Origin: Ipomoea triloba
Taxonomy: Eukaryota > Streptophyta > Magnoliopsida > Solanales > Convolvulaceae
NCBI RefSeq assembly: GCF_003576645.1
Contig: NC_044917.1
Span: forward strand, 23,773,201 to 23,837,200
Direction of reading: 5' to 3'
DNA length: 64,000 bases
Shown piece by piece: positions 46,701 through 57,304 of the stretch; the first letter of the stretch is position 1; every line of letters starts with the position of its first letter. The notes beneath the pieces are model-generated. The model saw only the letters and a program-made list of their open reading frames with translations. It had not been told where the DNA came from and searched no databases. The position numbers and the translations under genes were made by a program.

Positions 46701-49700
46701 ACTTCCTAGTGATAAAATGTTGAACTTTCTTTTATCTTTTATTCCCTCTTTTCTCTTTTCATATCTTTTGTCACATTGAGTGGTTCTGTTTGCTAACACA
46801 TTATCCACAAAATGCTATAACTACCTGCAGATCGTGTTTCTGTTTCTGTTGCTGCCTTTTTGGTTCATTTACAGCAAATTGCAGGTAATCTTTAATAGCC
46901 TCAATGTACTTCTAGCTTTCTATCAAGTATCACCTCCTATGTATTATGACATTGATTTTTAGGCAACCATTAGGCATAGAGAGATGTATGGCACTCACTC
47001 AAAATGGCAAGTCTCAGTAGGCTATTACATTCTCTGCAATGTGTAATATCTTCTCTTTCGATAAGTACAATATGTAGAATATCTCAGTGCCATTCAATCA
47101 ATACCTTTGCAAATAAATCTTTTTTAAATTAATAGTTATTCAATTTCTTCTTTCTGAAGATAGGACTAAGGTTAAATCTATATCTTGGTTTGATGATCCT
47201 GTTTCCTTTGTAGTCCAGGAAACGCCTATAATTGCCTGTTTTCTCTTTATTCACCATCTATGCCACTTTTTGTCTACCTCGCACCTTACAACTTCTCACC
47301 CCGGTCACCAATGATGATATATAATGAATCAAGTGTTAATCAGAAATGAGATGTTTATGTGTTAGCCCTTTAATCATTGCAGAGGTCATAGAACAATTTA
47401 GTTGAGGCTTTCTACTAGAAATCTTTGGAAGTGAATAGTGTAGAAATTTGTATAACTGGTCCATAATAGTTTATTAATTCAAGAAACCTTCAGACTAACT
47501 GAACATTTGGTTCTCCAGCTGTACTACAGGTCCACCTCACGTGAATTGCGAAGGCTTGATAGTGTGTCCCGGTCACCAATTTATGCATCTTTCACAGAAA
47601 CTATTGATGGGTCATCAACTATTAGGGCGTTCAAGTCTACGGTAATGCTAAGCATTCATTTCATTGCAATCATAGATGAATAAGTTACTATTTTGCCAAG
47701 ACAAGATGTGTTACAAATAAATCTTAGCTGCATTTTAACACTTACACACATTGTGAATCTTTTCTGTATAAAAGTTTGACAATGTAAGTGAAAGTTAATC
47801 AGATTTCTTTGTTTGTAGGACCTTTTCTTGATCAAATTCTTTCAGCACCTGATGGTTTATCAGAGAACTTCTTACTCGGAGGTAATGGCAGGGCTGTGGC
47901 TCTCTCTGCGCCTTCAGGTACATCTCTTGCAGCAGAACACGTAGACTGATTTTAACCCTAATTGGCATGATGAAGAGCCATACTCGTAAAAGTGGATAGT
48001 AATACATGCCTTAATCTTTCTTTTGCAATTTTATGTTCCATAAACATGACTATCATTATCAGTAACAGTCAAAGTTTTTAGCTTTTGGCAGCATTTATCG
48101 TGTCGTTCATTGCTGTGATGGCTGTTCTTGGCTCTCATGGATATCTTCACATTGACTTAGGTACTCCAGGGCTGGTGAGTTAGGCTTCTGGCTTTCTTTT
48201 AATTTGCTTTTCGTCAGTTGCTTTACTTCAGTACAGAATGTCCTTAACTGTTCAGAAACGAACAGACCTCGTGGGAACCTTGTAATGACGCCTGGTATGT
48301 TTTCAGGTAGGTTTGGCACTTTCGTATGCAGCCCCGATTGTGTCCAATTTGGGAAGCTTCCTATCAAGTTTCACTGAAACAGAAAAAGAGATGGTTTCTA
48401 TTGAAAGAGTTCTTCAGGTAATTTTTAATAAATCGAAGTGTTGACGAATAAACAGAAAGACACCAAATTGATTGATACATGCTCCGCTCCATCTTTCGTT
48501 CTAGTACATGGATATACCTCAAGAAGAACTCATCGAAGGCCAGAGATTTGATCAACACTGGCCATTTCAAGGAGACGTAAGTTTCCAGAATGTGACTCTG
48601 AGATACATGCCATCATTGCCTCCCGCTTTGCGTGGTGTTTCTTTTACCATCACAGGAGGAACACAGGTCAGTTAGTTCATCTCAATTAAAACTATTTCCC
48701 CCCTTGACTTGCAGTTATGATACTGTTATGGGGAATCTTTACTAGACAGATGTTAATATGGTGCTTCTTTGGGCACAATAAGAAATATTACTAGCCTGTT
48801 TAAGTTTTTTTTTTTGGATGACAAGTGAAACCCACAACCACTATCTGAGGGTGTGCACTGGGCAAACTCTGCCCTGTGACCCTGGCTGGCAAAGCCTATT
48901 TAAGTTTTATTTAGTGGAACGCGAGATCAATTGATAGACATAAATGTCTTGAATAGGTTGGAATAATTGGAAGAACGGGAGCTGGAAAGTCGAGCATTTT
49001 GAATGCCTTATTCCGCCTCTACCCGATATGTGGAGGGCGTATTATAGTTGATGGCATAGACACAGGTGCCATTTCTCTCAGGGATCTCCGTGAAAGGTTT
49101 TCTGTTGTCCCCCAGGTTCCCTTCTTGTTTGAAGGGTCACTCAGGTAACACAAGGTCATTCAAAACCATTGTATGATCTCATAATCTAAAACTGGACCAA
49201 GTTCACTCAAAGACTGAATTCAATCTATTAATTAGTCTAACCTATAGCCTTATAAACTCATATTTTCTCTCTTGTTTTTTCAATGTGAGACTCTTAGCAA
49301 TATGATATCTACATTTTTCTCAGGACCAACCTAGATCCACTCGATGTGAGTGAAGATATGCAGATCTGGGAGGCTCTGGAGAAATGCCATTTGAAGGAGG
49401 AAGTGGAGGCTGCTGGAGGGTTGGACATGAATGTTAAAGGCTCTGGTGCGCCATTTTCTGTGGGGCAACGACAGTTACTCTGCCTTGCCCGCGCTCTCCT
49501 CAAATCCTCTAAGGTAAGTAAAAACACTGTTATCATCTAAGATTGGGCTAATAAGGTCTCAAACCCCACACTAAAAGTATTGAATCCAATGAATTAGTTA
49601 GTCTAACATATGACCTTATAAACCCATATGTTCTCTCTTATTTTTTCAATCACTGACAGATGAATATATATATGCAATGTTGTTAGATACTGTGTCTAGA

Positions 49701-50052
49701 TGAGTGCACTGCAAGTGTAGACACTCAAACAGCTTCAAAACTGCAAAAGGTGATCATGGATGAATGCCAAGGGACGACGGTGATCACAATCGCTCATCGC
49801 ATTTCTACCGTTGTGAACATGGACAAAATACTAATCCTAGATCAAGGCATCCTGGTAAGCAAATTAAAGCTTACTATCTTGACATAAAATAAAACTTGAG
49901 ATTATAGAAGATGCAAATGAGGATGTTCTTATTCTGATCTGTTAACATCTATCTTTTTCATTTTTTACCAGGTGGAACAAGGTAATCCCCATCATCTTCT
50001 TGAAGATGAATCATCCTTGTTTTCAAGCTTTGCAAAAGCTTCAAATATGTAG
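34444..50052 (+). CDS. ABCC13: ABC transporter C family member 13 (full ABCC/MRP type)
   Basis: There are 36 coding exons. The first are 34444-34482, 34788-34828, 34944-35031, 35342-35500, 35587-35718, 36286-36386, 36838-36901 and 37245-37502. The last are 48957-49144, 49324-49513, 49687-49854 and 49972-50052. They sum to 4386 bp, 1461 residues, with no stop or phase error. The product is an ATP-driven membrane exporter of the ABCC family; plant relatives act mostly at the vacuolar or plasma membrane. Substrate is unknown. The N-terminal hydrophobic part (residues about 15-200) precedes membrane domain 1. NBD1 has Walker A GEVGSGKS (649-656), signature LSGGQ (739-743) and YMLDD (760-764). Membrane domain 2 follows (about 865-1165). 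NBD2 has GRTGAGKS (1258-1265), FSVGQ (1360-1364) and ILCLDE (1380-1385). The aspartate in place of glutamate in NBD1 is normal for ABCC proteins. All introns are GT-AG except intron 2, which reads AT-AC. Introns contain a TRIM, a SINE, a decayed MITE and an assembly gap. Confidence 0.95.
34829..34943 (+). other. AT-AC (U12-type) intron 2 of ABCC13
   Basis: The intron begins ATATCCTTT, the exact U12 donor consensus, and ends CTTAC/AG with terminal AC. TTCACTTAAC ends 10 bases before the 3' end, placing a U12-like branch adenosine at about 34932. Joining the flanking exons here gives a clean frame (FDDLVLGFGG). I see no GT-AG pair that keeps the frame. Confidence 0.85.
35727..35777 (+). repeat. 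(ATT)n microsatellite in ABCC13 intron 5
   Basis: About 16 ATT units directly after the exon 5 donor site. Confidence 0.95.
40550..40749. other. Assembly gap (200 N) in ABCC13 intron 14
   Basis: Both flanks have GGGATTTA followed by a long A run and then a GCTAG string. The gap may be an unjoined overlap and not missing sequence. Coding exons are unaffected. Confidence 0.9.
42623..42926 (+). mobile_element. TRIM retrotransposon in ABCC13 intron 18
   Basis: The element is 304 bp, with direct terminal repeats of 85 bp (42623-42707) and 83 bp (42844-42926), each TGTTGAGCATATA...ATGCTTCA. Just inside the first is TTGCTATCAAGCG, a decayed version of the TGGTATCAGAGC primer-binding site, and a GTGAGGAGGCG purine-rich tract precedes the second. 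ATTGAAAC flanks both ends; 8 bp is longer than usual for LTR elements, so part of it may be chance. No coding capacity, as expected for terminal-repeat retrotransposons in miniature. Confidence 0.8.
43671..43700 (+). repeat. (GT)n microsatellite in ABCC13 intron 20
   Basis: About 15 GT units between exons 20 and 21. Confidence 0.9.
45475..46020. mobile_element. Probable decayed MITE in ABCC13 intron 24
   Basis: The stretch starts GGGTGTGTTTGGAAAGC and ends near AAGTGTTCCCAAATGATTTG, an inverted relative. It is full of GGAAAATG, TTTCCGG and GTTTCCGCCGGAAACC strings that pair with each other. No target duplication was identified. Confidence 0.45.
48808..48892 (-). mobile_element. SINE in ABCC13 intron 32
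   Basis: On the minus strand it has CCAGCCAGGGTCACAGGGCA, then TAGTGGTTGTGGGTTTCACT, then TTGTCATCC and a poly-A tail, as in tRNA-derived plant SINEs. The flanks AGCCTGTTTAAGTTT (from 48793) and AGCCTATTTAAGTTT (from 48893) are a 15-base target duplication with one mismatch. The body is only about 85 bp, so it is probably truncated. Confidence 0.75.
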
Positions 50053-50654
50053 CTAGTATAGGCTGTATTGGAATGGCTATGAATCAACAATTATATCTCT
50101 CTTTTAAGTTCAGCTGTTTCTTGACTCTCCCTGCTCATTGCTGTAACTTTTTAGCACTCTAACAAACACAGATTTGGGAATTGACTCCTTATTCCGTATT
50201 TTCTTTAAATTTGGTAAATAATTGTTCCCAAAACACCAAAACTAGAGTGTCATTCCTGACTAAAATAAATTTAAAATGTAAAAAAGAGGGGAATTTTGAG
50301 GTTGTGATTGACCTTTTTTTTTAAAAAAAATACCAGGGACATAACACATATAATTTTTTTAAAAAAAGGATAAATTAATGTTAAATAGGGGAACCTTGGG
50401 TTATGATTGACAATTTTTTTAATAAATAAGGGAATACCAATTACAATTGAAAAAGAAATTACAAAAAAACGCGCCATATTAAGAATGGTTGAATATCATT
50501 AGATGGGATTAAATATTAGTTCCTAAAGGACAAATACTGAAGTCATTTTTTGACTAAACTAAATTAAATGCAAAAAAATATTAAAAACAAGTTGTGGGTT
50601 ATGATTGACGTTTTTTTTTTTCACCAAGAAATAACAGTTATTAAAAAAAAAAAA
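50053..50654. repeat. ABCC13 3' flank with dispersed short repeat
   Basis: After the stop there is a short 3' flank. Variants of GGGGAATCTTGGGTTATGAT followed by a T run recur near 50288, 50389, 50595 and 51028, the last beyond an inserted block. Two copies also share AAAAAGAAATTACAAAAAA. No gene. Confidence 0.6.
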
Positions 50655-51012
50655 CTTTGTTTGGTAGAGTTTATTTTAGAACTTATAGCTTATTTTAAGT
50701 TATAAATAAGATATAAGCTATGTTTGGTAAAACATGAAATTAAAATAATAGCTTATTTTAAAATATTACCTAGAGTAGCATTTTCCTAGCTTTTTAACAT
50801 TTTTTTTCTTTATTAAATTACAAAAATGACATCATCTACCATTCATTAATTAATTTAATAATTAAGTTTGCCAAACACTTTACACTTATCAGTTAATTCA
50901 ATAATTAATTTTACCAAACACTTTAATTTCAATTAGTTAGCTTATTAGCTACTAACTTTTCAGCTTTTAACTTTCAACTAATTTTTCAGCTAGGCATGCC
51001 CGACAGAGCCTT
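50655..51012. mobile_element. Putative MITE
   Basis: It opens with TTTGTTTGGTAGAG and closes with GCATGCCCGACAGAGCC. Inside are AGCTTATTTTAAG and TTACCAAACACTTTA strings typical of plant MITEs whose ends read GTTTGGTAA. It interrupts the dispersed repeat described for the 3' flank. Borders uncertain. Confidence 0.4.
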
Positions 51013-51118
51013 TATATAAAAAAGATTGGGGAATCTTGGGTTATGATTGATATTTTTTTTTATATATAGGGAAACGAAATAATATTTGAAAAAGAAATTA
51101 CAAAAAACCTATATTATT

Positions 51119-51275
<157 letters not shown>

Positions 51276-51654
51276 ACAAAATCTTCCATTTTAACTTCCC
51301 GCCCAAAACACTCCTATACTATTAATGTTTGCGTAATATTGTAAAATATGGTAATACAATTCATATTCGTACTGCAATTGTATAATATATTCTTTCATAC
51401 TTTCCTATTCGTAATACAATTCTAGATTAAAATTACTAATCGTAATAATATAGTACATAATCATGATTAGCAATATACTTGATCAAAATGATACCATGAT
51501 CTCCCAAAGATATACAATTTAAACATTTTAAAATCTAATAATTATTATCGTAAATAATAGCTCAATAAATGTTACAACTTTTATATAATTGCACAATATT
51601 TGTATATTTACCTAGGAATTATTATGGTAAATAATAACTTAATAAATGTGACAA

Positions 51655-51711
<57 letters not shown>

Positions 51712-52208
51712 CTTAAATGTATAATAATATAATTGCATAATATTAGTATATTTACATAATAATTATTATGCTAATTAAGTTAACAATTACACGAATATTA
51801 GTAAAATTACAATTAATCATGGGTCTTTGAATTTTTTATAATAATTATAATTAATTCTTTTTAATATGGATGAGGAGGAAAAAACTAAAGGCGATATGGT
51901 GAAAATGAATATATACTTATCTACATCTATATATATATATATTAAAACAGAAGTGCTAGCTTTCCCGCTCATTTTAGTCCAAAATTTTTTAAATCGGTCA
52001 ACATAATATTATATAATAATTCCTTATCAGAAATTTCAGCCTTCCTTATCATTCCTTATTTATGGCTAAAATTGACAAAATATTCAAAATATGATTCCAT
52101 TCCTTATTATACACGAAATTAATGAAATATTTTATTCAATTTCATTCCTATATGGATTCCTTAAATGAAATAGTTTAACCTTGCGTATTTTTAATATATA
52201 TATATATA
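51276..52208. other. AT-rich region with (TA)n tract
   Basis: Contains a (TA)n tract at about 51658-51707 and sequence related to the repeat at 16545-16880. The string AAACAGAAGTGCTA near 51947 recurs near 54046. No gene recognised. Confidence 0.6.
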
Positions 52209-53796
52209 TTACTATATGATGTATATTATAGTATTCAAAAAAAATATTACTATATTATGTTAATGTACGTAATTAAATTCCTCTCATGATAATATTCAAA
52301 AAAAATTCAACAATCAAATTACTATATGATGTATATTATAGTATTCTAAAAAAATATTACTATATTATGTTAATGTACGTAATTAAATTCTTCTCATGAT
52401 AATATACCATGCATTTCAATTATGGTTCAAAATATTTTAATCTTGCGTATTTGTTTATTTTATATTCGTAAACAATCAAATTATTATATGACGTATATTA
52501 TAGTATTCAAAAAAATATATTATATTATGTTAATGTACGTAATTAAATTCCTCTCATGATAATATTAAAAAAAAATTCTAACAATCAAATTACTATATGA
52601 TGTATATTATAATATTCAAAAAAATATTACTATATTATGCTAATGTACGTAATTAAATTCCTCTCATGATAATATTCAAAAATAAATAAAAATTCCAACA
52701 ATCAAATTACTATATGATGTATATTATAGTATTAAAAAAAACAATCAAATTACTATATGATTTACATTATATTATTAAAAAAATATTACTATATTATGTT
52801 AATGTACGTAATTAAATTTCTCTAAAATATACCATGCAATTCAATTATGGTATGGTTCAAAATATTTTAATCTTGCGTATTTTTTTATTTTATATTCTTA
52901 AACAATCAAATTACTATATGATGTATATTATAGTATTCAAAAAAAATATTACTATATTATGTTAATGTACGTAATTAAATTCCTCTCATGATAATATTCA
53001 AAAAAAATTCAACAATCAAATTACTATATGATGTATATTATAGTATTCTAAAAAAATATTACTATATTATGTTAATGTACGTAATTAAATTCTTCTCATG
53101 ATAATATACCATGCATTTCAATTATGGTTCAAAATATTTTAATCTTGCGTATTTGTTTATTTTATATTCGTAAACAATCAAATTATTATATGACGTATAT
53201 TATAGTATTCAAAAAAATATATTATATTATGTTAATGTACGTAATTAAATTCCTCTCATGATAATATTAAAAAAAAATTCTAACAATCAAATTACTATAT
53301 GATGTATATTATAATATTCAAAAAAATATTACTATATTATGCTAATGTACGTAATTAAATTCCTCTCATGATAATATTCAAAAATAAATAAAAATTCCAA
53401 CAATCAAATTACTATATGATGTATATTATAGTATTCAAAAAAAATATTACTATATTATGTTAATGTACGTAATTAAATTCCTCTCATGATAATATTCAAA
53501 AATAAATAAAAATTCCAACAATCAAATTACTATATGATGTATATTATAGTATTAAAAAAAACAATCAAATTACTATATGATTTACATTATATTATTAAAA
53601 AAATATTACTATATTATGTTAATGTACGTAATTAAATTTCTCTAAAATATACCATGCAATTCAATTATGGTATGGTTCAAAATATTTTAATCTTGCGTAT
53701 TTTTTTATTTTATATTCTTAAACAATCAAATTACTATATGATGTATATTATAGTATTCAAAAAAAATATTACTATATTATGTTAATGTACGTAATT
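52209..53796 (+). repeat. Satellite-like array with higher-order structure
   Basis: Monomers of about 105-120 bp contain AATCAAATTACTATATGATG, TATTATAGTATT and GTTAATGTACGTAATTAAAT. About a dozen copies are present. Some copies carry extra blocks (ACCATGCATTTCAATTATGG at 52407 and 53108; ACCATGCAATTCAATTATGG at 52831 and 53651). Monomer order around these is repeated, giving a higher-order unit of about 700-820 bp in two rounds. The array runs into an assembly gap. Confidence 0.9.
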
Positions 53797-53935
53797 NNNN
53801 NNNNNNNNNNNNNNNNNNNNNNNNNNNNNNNNNNNNNNNNNNNNNNNNNNNNNNNNNNNNNNNNNNNNNNNNNNNNNNNNNNNNNNNNNNNNNNNNNNNN
53901 NNNNNNNNNNNNNNNNNNNNNNNNNNNNNNNNNNN
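53797..53935. other. Assembly gap (139 N)
   Basis: Lies between the satellite array and a long (TA)n run, a typical place for an assembly to fail. Confidence 0.97.
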
Positions 53936-54048
<113 letters not shown>

Positions 54049-54087
54049 AGAAGTGCTATTTTCACGCTCATCCTAAAAAAATACTTC

Positions 54088-55244
54088 TTGATGGTATATA
54101 AGGGTGACTGGTTGGATGAATCGGTCGGTAGGAAGGAGAAGCCAATAAGCATCAATGTCCTGAACATTCAAGGCCCATCCCGACTCCCTTGGAGGTCGGT
54201 CGATCGGAAGGAGAAGCCAATAAGCATCAATGTCCTGAACATTCAAGGCCCATCCCGACTCCCTTGGAGGTCGGTCGATCGGAAGGAGAAGCCAATAAGC
54301 ATCAATGTCCTGAACATTCAAGGCCCATCCCGACTCCCTTGGAGGTCGGTCGATCGGAAGGAGAAGCCAATAAGCATCAATGTCCTGAACATTCAAGGCC
54401 CATCCCGACTCCCTTGGAGGTCGGTCGATCGGAAGGAGAAGCCAATAAGCATCAATGTCCTGAACATTCAAGGCCCATCCCGACTCCCTTGGAGGTCGGT
54501 CGATCGGAAGGAGAAGCCAATAAGCATCAATGTCCTGAACATTCAAGGCCCATCCCGACTCCCTTGGAGGTCGGTCGATCGGAAGGAGAAGCCAATAAGC
54601 ATCAATGTCCTGAACATTCAAGGCCCATCCCGACTCCCTTGGAGGTCGGTCGATAGGAAGGAGAAGCCAATAAGCATCAATGTCCTGAACATTCAAGGCC
54701 CATCCCGACTCCCTTGGAGGTCGGTCGATCGGAAGGAGAAGCCAATAAGCATCAATGTCCTGAACATTCAAGGCCCATCCCGACTCCCTTGGAGGTCGGT
54801 TGATTGGAAGGAGAAGCCAATAAGCATCAATGTCCTGAACATTCAAGGCCCATCCCGACTCCCTTGGAGGTCGATCGATCGGAAGAAGTTGTCTGACTGC
54901 ATAATAAAGCTCTCGGTCGGTCGTCGACGGACTTCTGGGGGAACAATCCATAAAGACGAAGGCTTAAGAGAATCAACGGATATTTATGTTCAAACGTCCA
55001 TCATTATGTGTATTTAATGTATTTTATGAGCCATTACTTGTGACATTAATTAGGAGATTTAATATGTAACCGTCCAGGTGCCTAGGATATATAGCTGTGC
55101 GGATCCTTTGAGGAGGGGCAGATTGAATGTGAGTGAGGGAGACTAAGAGATTTGAGAGTTTATATCGAAATATACTCGTTATCCTTGTAATTTTCCGGTA
55201 GTGTTGGCCCGCCGGCCGATCGCCTGAAGATCGGGAAACCATCA
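54088..55244 (+). repeat. 5' LTR of Tat element
   Basis: A TATA-like GGATATATAGC lies at about 55086-55096, in the position of an LTR promoter. The LTR ends ...AAACCATCA just before the primer-binding site. The upstream half is mostly the 75-bp tandem repeat. The left end is inferred. Confidence 0.6.
54131..54880 (+). repeat. 75-bp minisatellite, 10 copies
   Basis: GGAAGGAGAAGCCAATAAGC recurs exactly every 75 bases from 54131 to 54806, ten times, with only a few single-base variants near the unit junctions. Because 75 is divisible by three and the unit lacks stops in several frames, long frames run through it on both strands. They are not evidence of a protein. Confidence 0.97.
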
Positions 55245-55245
55245 C

Positions 55246-55262
55246 CGGCGCCGTCTGTGGGG
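55246..55262 (+). promoter_or_regulatory. Primer-binding site of Tat element
   Basis: CGGCGCCGTCTGTGGGG directly follows the LTR end. GGCGCCGTCTGTGGG is a common primer-binding site form in plant Ty3 elements. Confidence 0.7.
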
Positions 55263-55294
55263 ATCGAATAAAAGTGCAGCATCTCCGGTGAGTA

Positions 55295-57304
55295 ATGAGA
55301 GAGACGAGTAAAGCAATCAGTGCGGGGGGACGACATCGCTCCAACGACTTACGTGAGCAATTGGGCCGATCAAATGGCCAGGATTTGCGAGAACAATTAG
55401 CTCGACCTAACAGTCAAGACCTACGTGAGCAGATATTAGGACACCCTAATGGAGCACCCTCTGGTGGATTAGACTTAAGGGAACAGCTGGGACGACAAAA
55501 CGGTCAAGATTTGAGAGAGCATCTAAGCCGACAAACTTCCCGGCATACCGGGGAGTCACGCCAAGGTACGATAAGTAACCGACCGCCACCAGCAGAGTTA
55601 GAACAAATTGTGGTCCAAGTCATCAACGAAGTCGAGAGACGAAGGCTTGAGAACCTCGGTACAAACAATCAGACCGATAAAGTTCGTCCGGCGGGAGACA
55701 GGACTGTGAATCCTCAGACTACTAAGCAAGAAGGGTGTCAAAGGAATGACCACCCGGCCCCCCGTCGAGAAGACGGCAGGCGTCGGGAGGTAGCTCGATC
55801 CGTGATGGATCGCTTGAGTGATCCCCAAGGAAACCCATTGCGAAACCCGCCACACGGCAACACGGATCGACCGAATGGTAATCGCCAAGAACGCCGAGCC
55901 GCGGCGGCTTGGCGGCGAGTGCAAACCGCTATATCAGAAAGCAGCGTAGAATCTCCTGTGGAACCTAAATACCGCAGAAGCCAAATGGAAAAATTCGACC
56001 GAAGGCTACAAAACTTACAGGATCAATTCGAAGGCAAGGTAAGGCCTTCCGCTGAGAACTTGCTAACCTCCTCGCCCTTCACTGACGAAATTATGGATTG
56101 CCGGGCTCCCGCAGACTTAAAAATCCCGGAACATGCCACCTTCGATGGGAAAGGAGATCCCCGAGAATATCTGGTCAGTTATCATGCCAAAATGCAAGTC
56201 TTAGGAGTAGAAGAGCCACTTATGTGCAAGGCTTTTCTCCCTACTCTCAAGGGACTCGCTCAAAAATGGTTTCTGGCACTACCGAGTCGTTCCATTCAAT
56301 GCTTTAATGATTTGGCCAACCGATTTCTTACCCACTACGCCGTAAACATCAAGCCGCAGCGCAATCTTACCCACCTGAGTGGGATAAGTCAGGATGAAGG
56401 AGAAGCTTTGAAAACATATCTGGCTCGTTGGCAAAAAGAAGTACAAACTATTGAAGGGTTAGACGAGCAAGTGGCTATCACCTTTTTTATGGAGTCGCTT
56501 CGAGCGGGAAAATTGTTCATTGATCTCCACAATGACCGCCCAAAGACGTATGTGGAAGCTATCCAAAGAGCCAGTCGCCAGGCGGACACAAAAGAGGTGG
56601 TGAGACAAAAGTGAGAAGCTGCTGGATCCAGCGCTAAGCGATCACGACCCGAGTCCAGGAGTCGGACGGAATCTGAGCGCCCCAGCCGTACTGAGGTACG
56701 ACGAGGATCCGAGAGGGTGGGAGCTCCTCCCCCTCGCCCCACCATAGCCCAGCCCGTTCACGAGGTTAAAGACACCCTACATCCCCCTCCGCCTCTGAAA
56801 CCTGGAGATCAGCCCGAGATCTTTCCCCCGGGAGGGGTTTCTTCAAAATATTGTCGATACCACCGATCGACTACACACACCACGGATGAGTGTTCTTACC
56901 TACGAAGAGAAATAGAGGCAATGATACAGAAAGGCGCTCCGCCTCCACCTAAACAATGGAGGCGGCATCCGCGTTCCGATAAAACATATTCGCGTTCCGA
57001 CCGAGGAAAACAGCCTGCCTCTGAGGAAGAGGAGACTAACTGGAAACACAAGCCTGTCATTAACATGATAGTAGGAGGACCGGAAGGAGGAGATTCGTCG
57101 AGTTCTCGGAAAGCTTGGGCTCGGCAACTATATGTGGGAACCATCTACGGTCGAGATGATAGCTTGAAAAAGGTATGTCGCGAACCTATTTTGTTTACGG
57201 ATGAGGATTTACCTAGAAGCCAACATCCCCATCGGGATGCATTGGTTATTGCCATGGATGTCCATGGCACGGTAGTCCGAAGAGTCCTAGTGGACACAGG
57301 AGTA
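55295..57304 (+). pseudogene. Tat element gag (and start of protease)
   Basis: The first 439 codons are open. Residues 18-85 hold five imperfect repeats close to DLREQLGRxNGQ. The retrotransposon gag capsid domain follows (from about residue 280, starting near ATFDGKGDPREYL). A stop at 56612-56614 interrupts the frame. The same frame then continues from 56615 with an arginine/proline-rich region and a CRYHRSTTHTTDEC zinc-binding-like motif. It reaches the protease active site LVDTG at about 57288-57302, where the frame changes. Confidence 0.85.

Noticed and set aside
51930..51990. Helitron 5' end
   Set aside because: ATATATATTAAAACAGAAGT resembles some Helitron starts, but no CTRR end with hairpin or Rep/helicase was found.
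54131..54880. CRISPR-like regular spacing
   Set aside because: The whole 75-bp unit is repeated with no unique spacers, and the genome is a plant. It is a minisatellite.
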